Shown here: in pieces, positions 12,507-12,642 of the stretch
Layout: each line of letters begins with the position of its first letter
Position numbering within the stretch: position 1 is the first letter of the stretch
Assembly: GCA_964622915.1 (NCBI GenBank)
Contig: CAZUSC010000081.1
Coordinates: 1-12,642 of the forward strand
DNA from: CAZUSC01 sp964622915
Lineage (GTDB): Bacteria > Patescibacteriota > Andersenbacteria > UBA10190
Direction of reading: 5' to 3'
Length of the DNA: 12,642 nucleotides
The notes under the pieces: generated by a model
Told to the model about the DNA's origin: nothing
The model's input: only the letters and a program-made list of their open reading frames with translations
Database searches by the model: none
Translations under genes and position numbers: made by a program

Positions 12507-12642
12507 ATGCCTCGAAAGCATCCGCTAGTAACTGGTGAAGTGTATCATGTGATGAACAAAAGCATTGAAGGATACACCATCTTTAATAGTCATGAGGATT
12601 ACGAACGAATGTTGCAGCTGATCCGTTATTTTACTCTGCACC
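12507..12642 (+). CDS. REP-associated tyrosine transposase (IS200-like, Y1 family), partial
   Basis: Only the first 45 codons are in the window. MPRKHPLVTGEVYHVMNKSI, followed by EGYTIFNSHEDYERMLQLIRYF, matches the N-terminus of REP-associated tyrosine transposases, single-strand DNA nickases of the HUH class. YHVMNKSI starts the first strand of the fold. The HUH histidines and the catalytic Tyr would lie beyond the window. These proteins are usually single-copy and domesticated, and act on REP-type hairpins; the GC-rich hairpin at 11533-11587 and the palindrome at 12465-12487 are candidate substrates, by inference only. The rest of the gene continues past the edge. Confidence 0.85.
   Translation, partial: MPRKHPLVTGEVYHVMNKSIEGYTIFNSHEDYERMLQLIRYFTLH

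Overview
The window looks like a chromosomal segment of a Candidate Phyla Radiation (Patescibacteria) bacterium. The reasons are a 16S rRNA gene full of self-splicing introns, 16S primer-site changes backed by compensatory pairs, a 16S unit apparently not followed by 23S, small divergent housekeeping proteins, and secreted Pro/Thr-rich surface proteins. The exact lineage cannot be fixed without alignment.

Layout. 1-900: rpsP (ribosomal protein S16) and khpA (KH-domain RNA-binding protein), ending in a strong terminator. 939-5125: two secreted proteins inserted where rimM would usually lie. They share a nearly identical 51-residue Cys-rich, Asp-rich C-terminal tail, and the second is a 1035-residue membrane-anchored von Willebrand A protein. 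5195-6337: trmD (tRNA m1G37 methyltransferase) with an insertion made of 7-bp repeats, then a divergent PAP2 (DUF212) membrane protein and a terminator. 6445-7443: a sigma70-type promoter, a Pro-Thr-repeat DUF11 surface protein with a degenerate sortase-like C-terminus, and a terminator.

7473-11703 is one rRNA transcription unit holding only 16S. The gene spans about 3.58 kb for a mature product of about 1.69 kb. It is cut by three introns of two ribozyme classes: a 669-nt group I intron after E. coli position 793, a 954-nt group II intron after 1397 encoding a LAGLIDADG homing endonuclease, and a 261-nt ORF-less group I intron after 1498. The first group I intron has a 26-bp perfect stem at P6. 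That stem encloses a second, incomplete group I core, which in turn carries a 59-codon ORF with a strong Shine-Dalgarno. Expanded V1 and V2 helices account for the extra length of the mature RNA. A 19-bp inverted repeat brackets the gene as a probable processing stem, and an intrinsic terminator follows.

11704-12642: a SpeD-like (AdoMet decarboxylase family) gene on the minus strand with a duplicated N-terminus, tRNA-Ile(GAU) with its own promoter and an encoded CCA, and the start of a REP-associated (IS200-like, Y1) transposase preceded by an 8-bp palindrome.

Transcription signals are unusually legible. Several genes have a -10 box, often extended (TGn), only 6-7 nt before the start codon and no Shine-Dalgarno, which points to leaderless mRNAs. 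The intronic 59-codon ORF is the exception, with a textbook Shine-Dalgarno.
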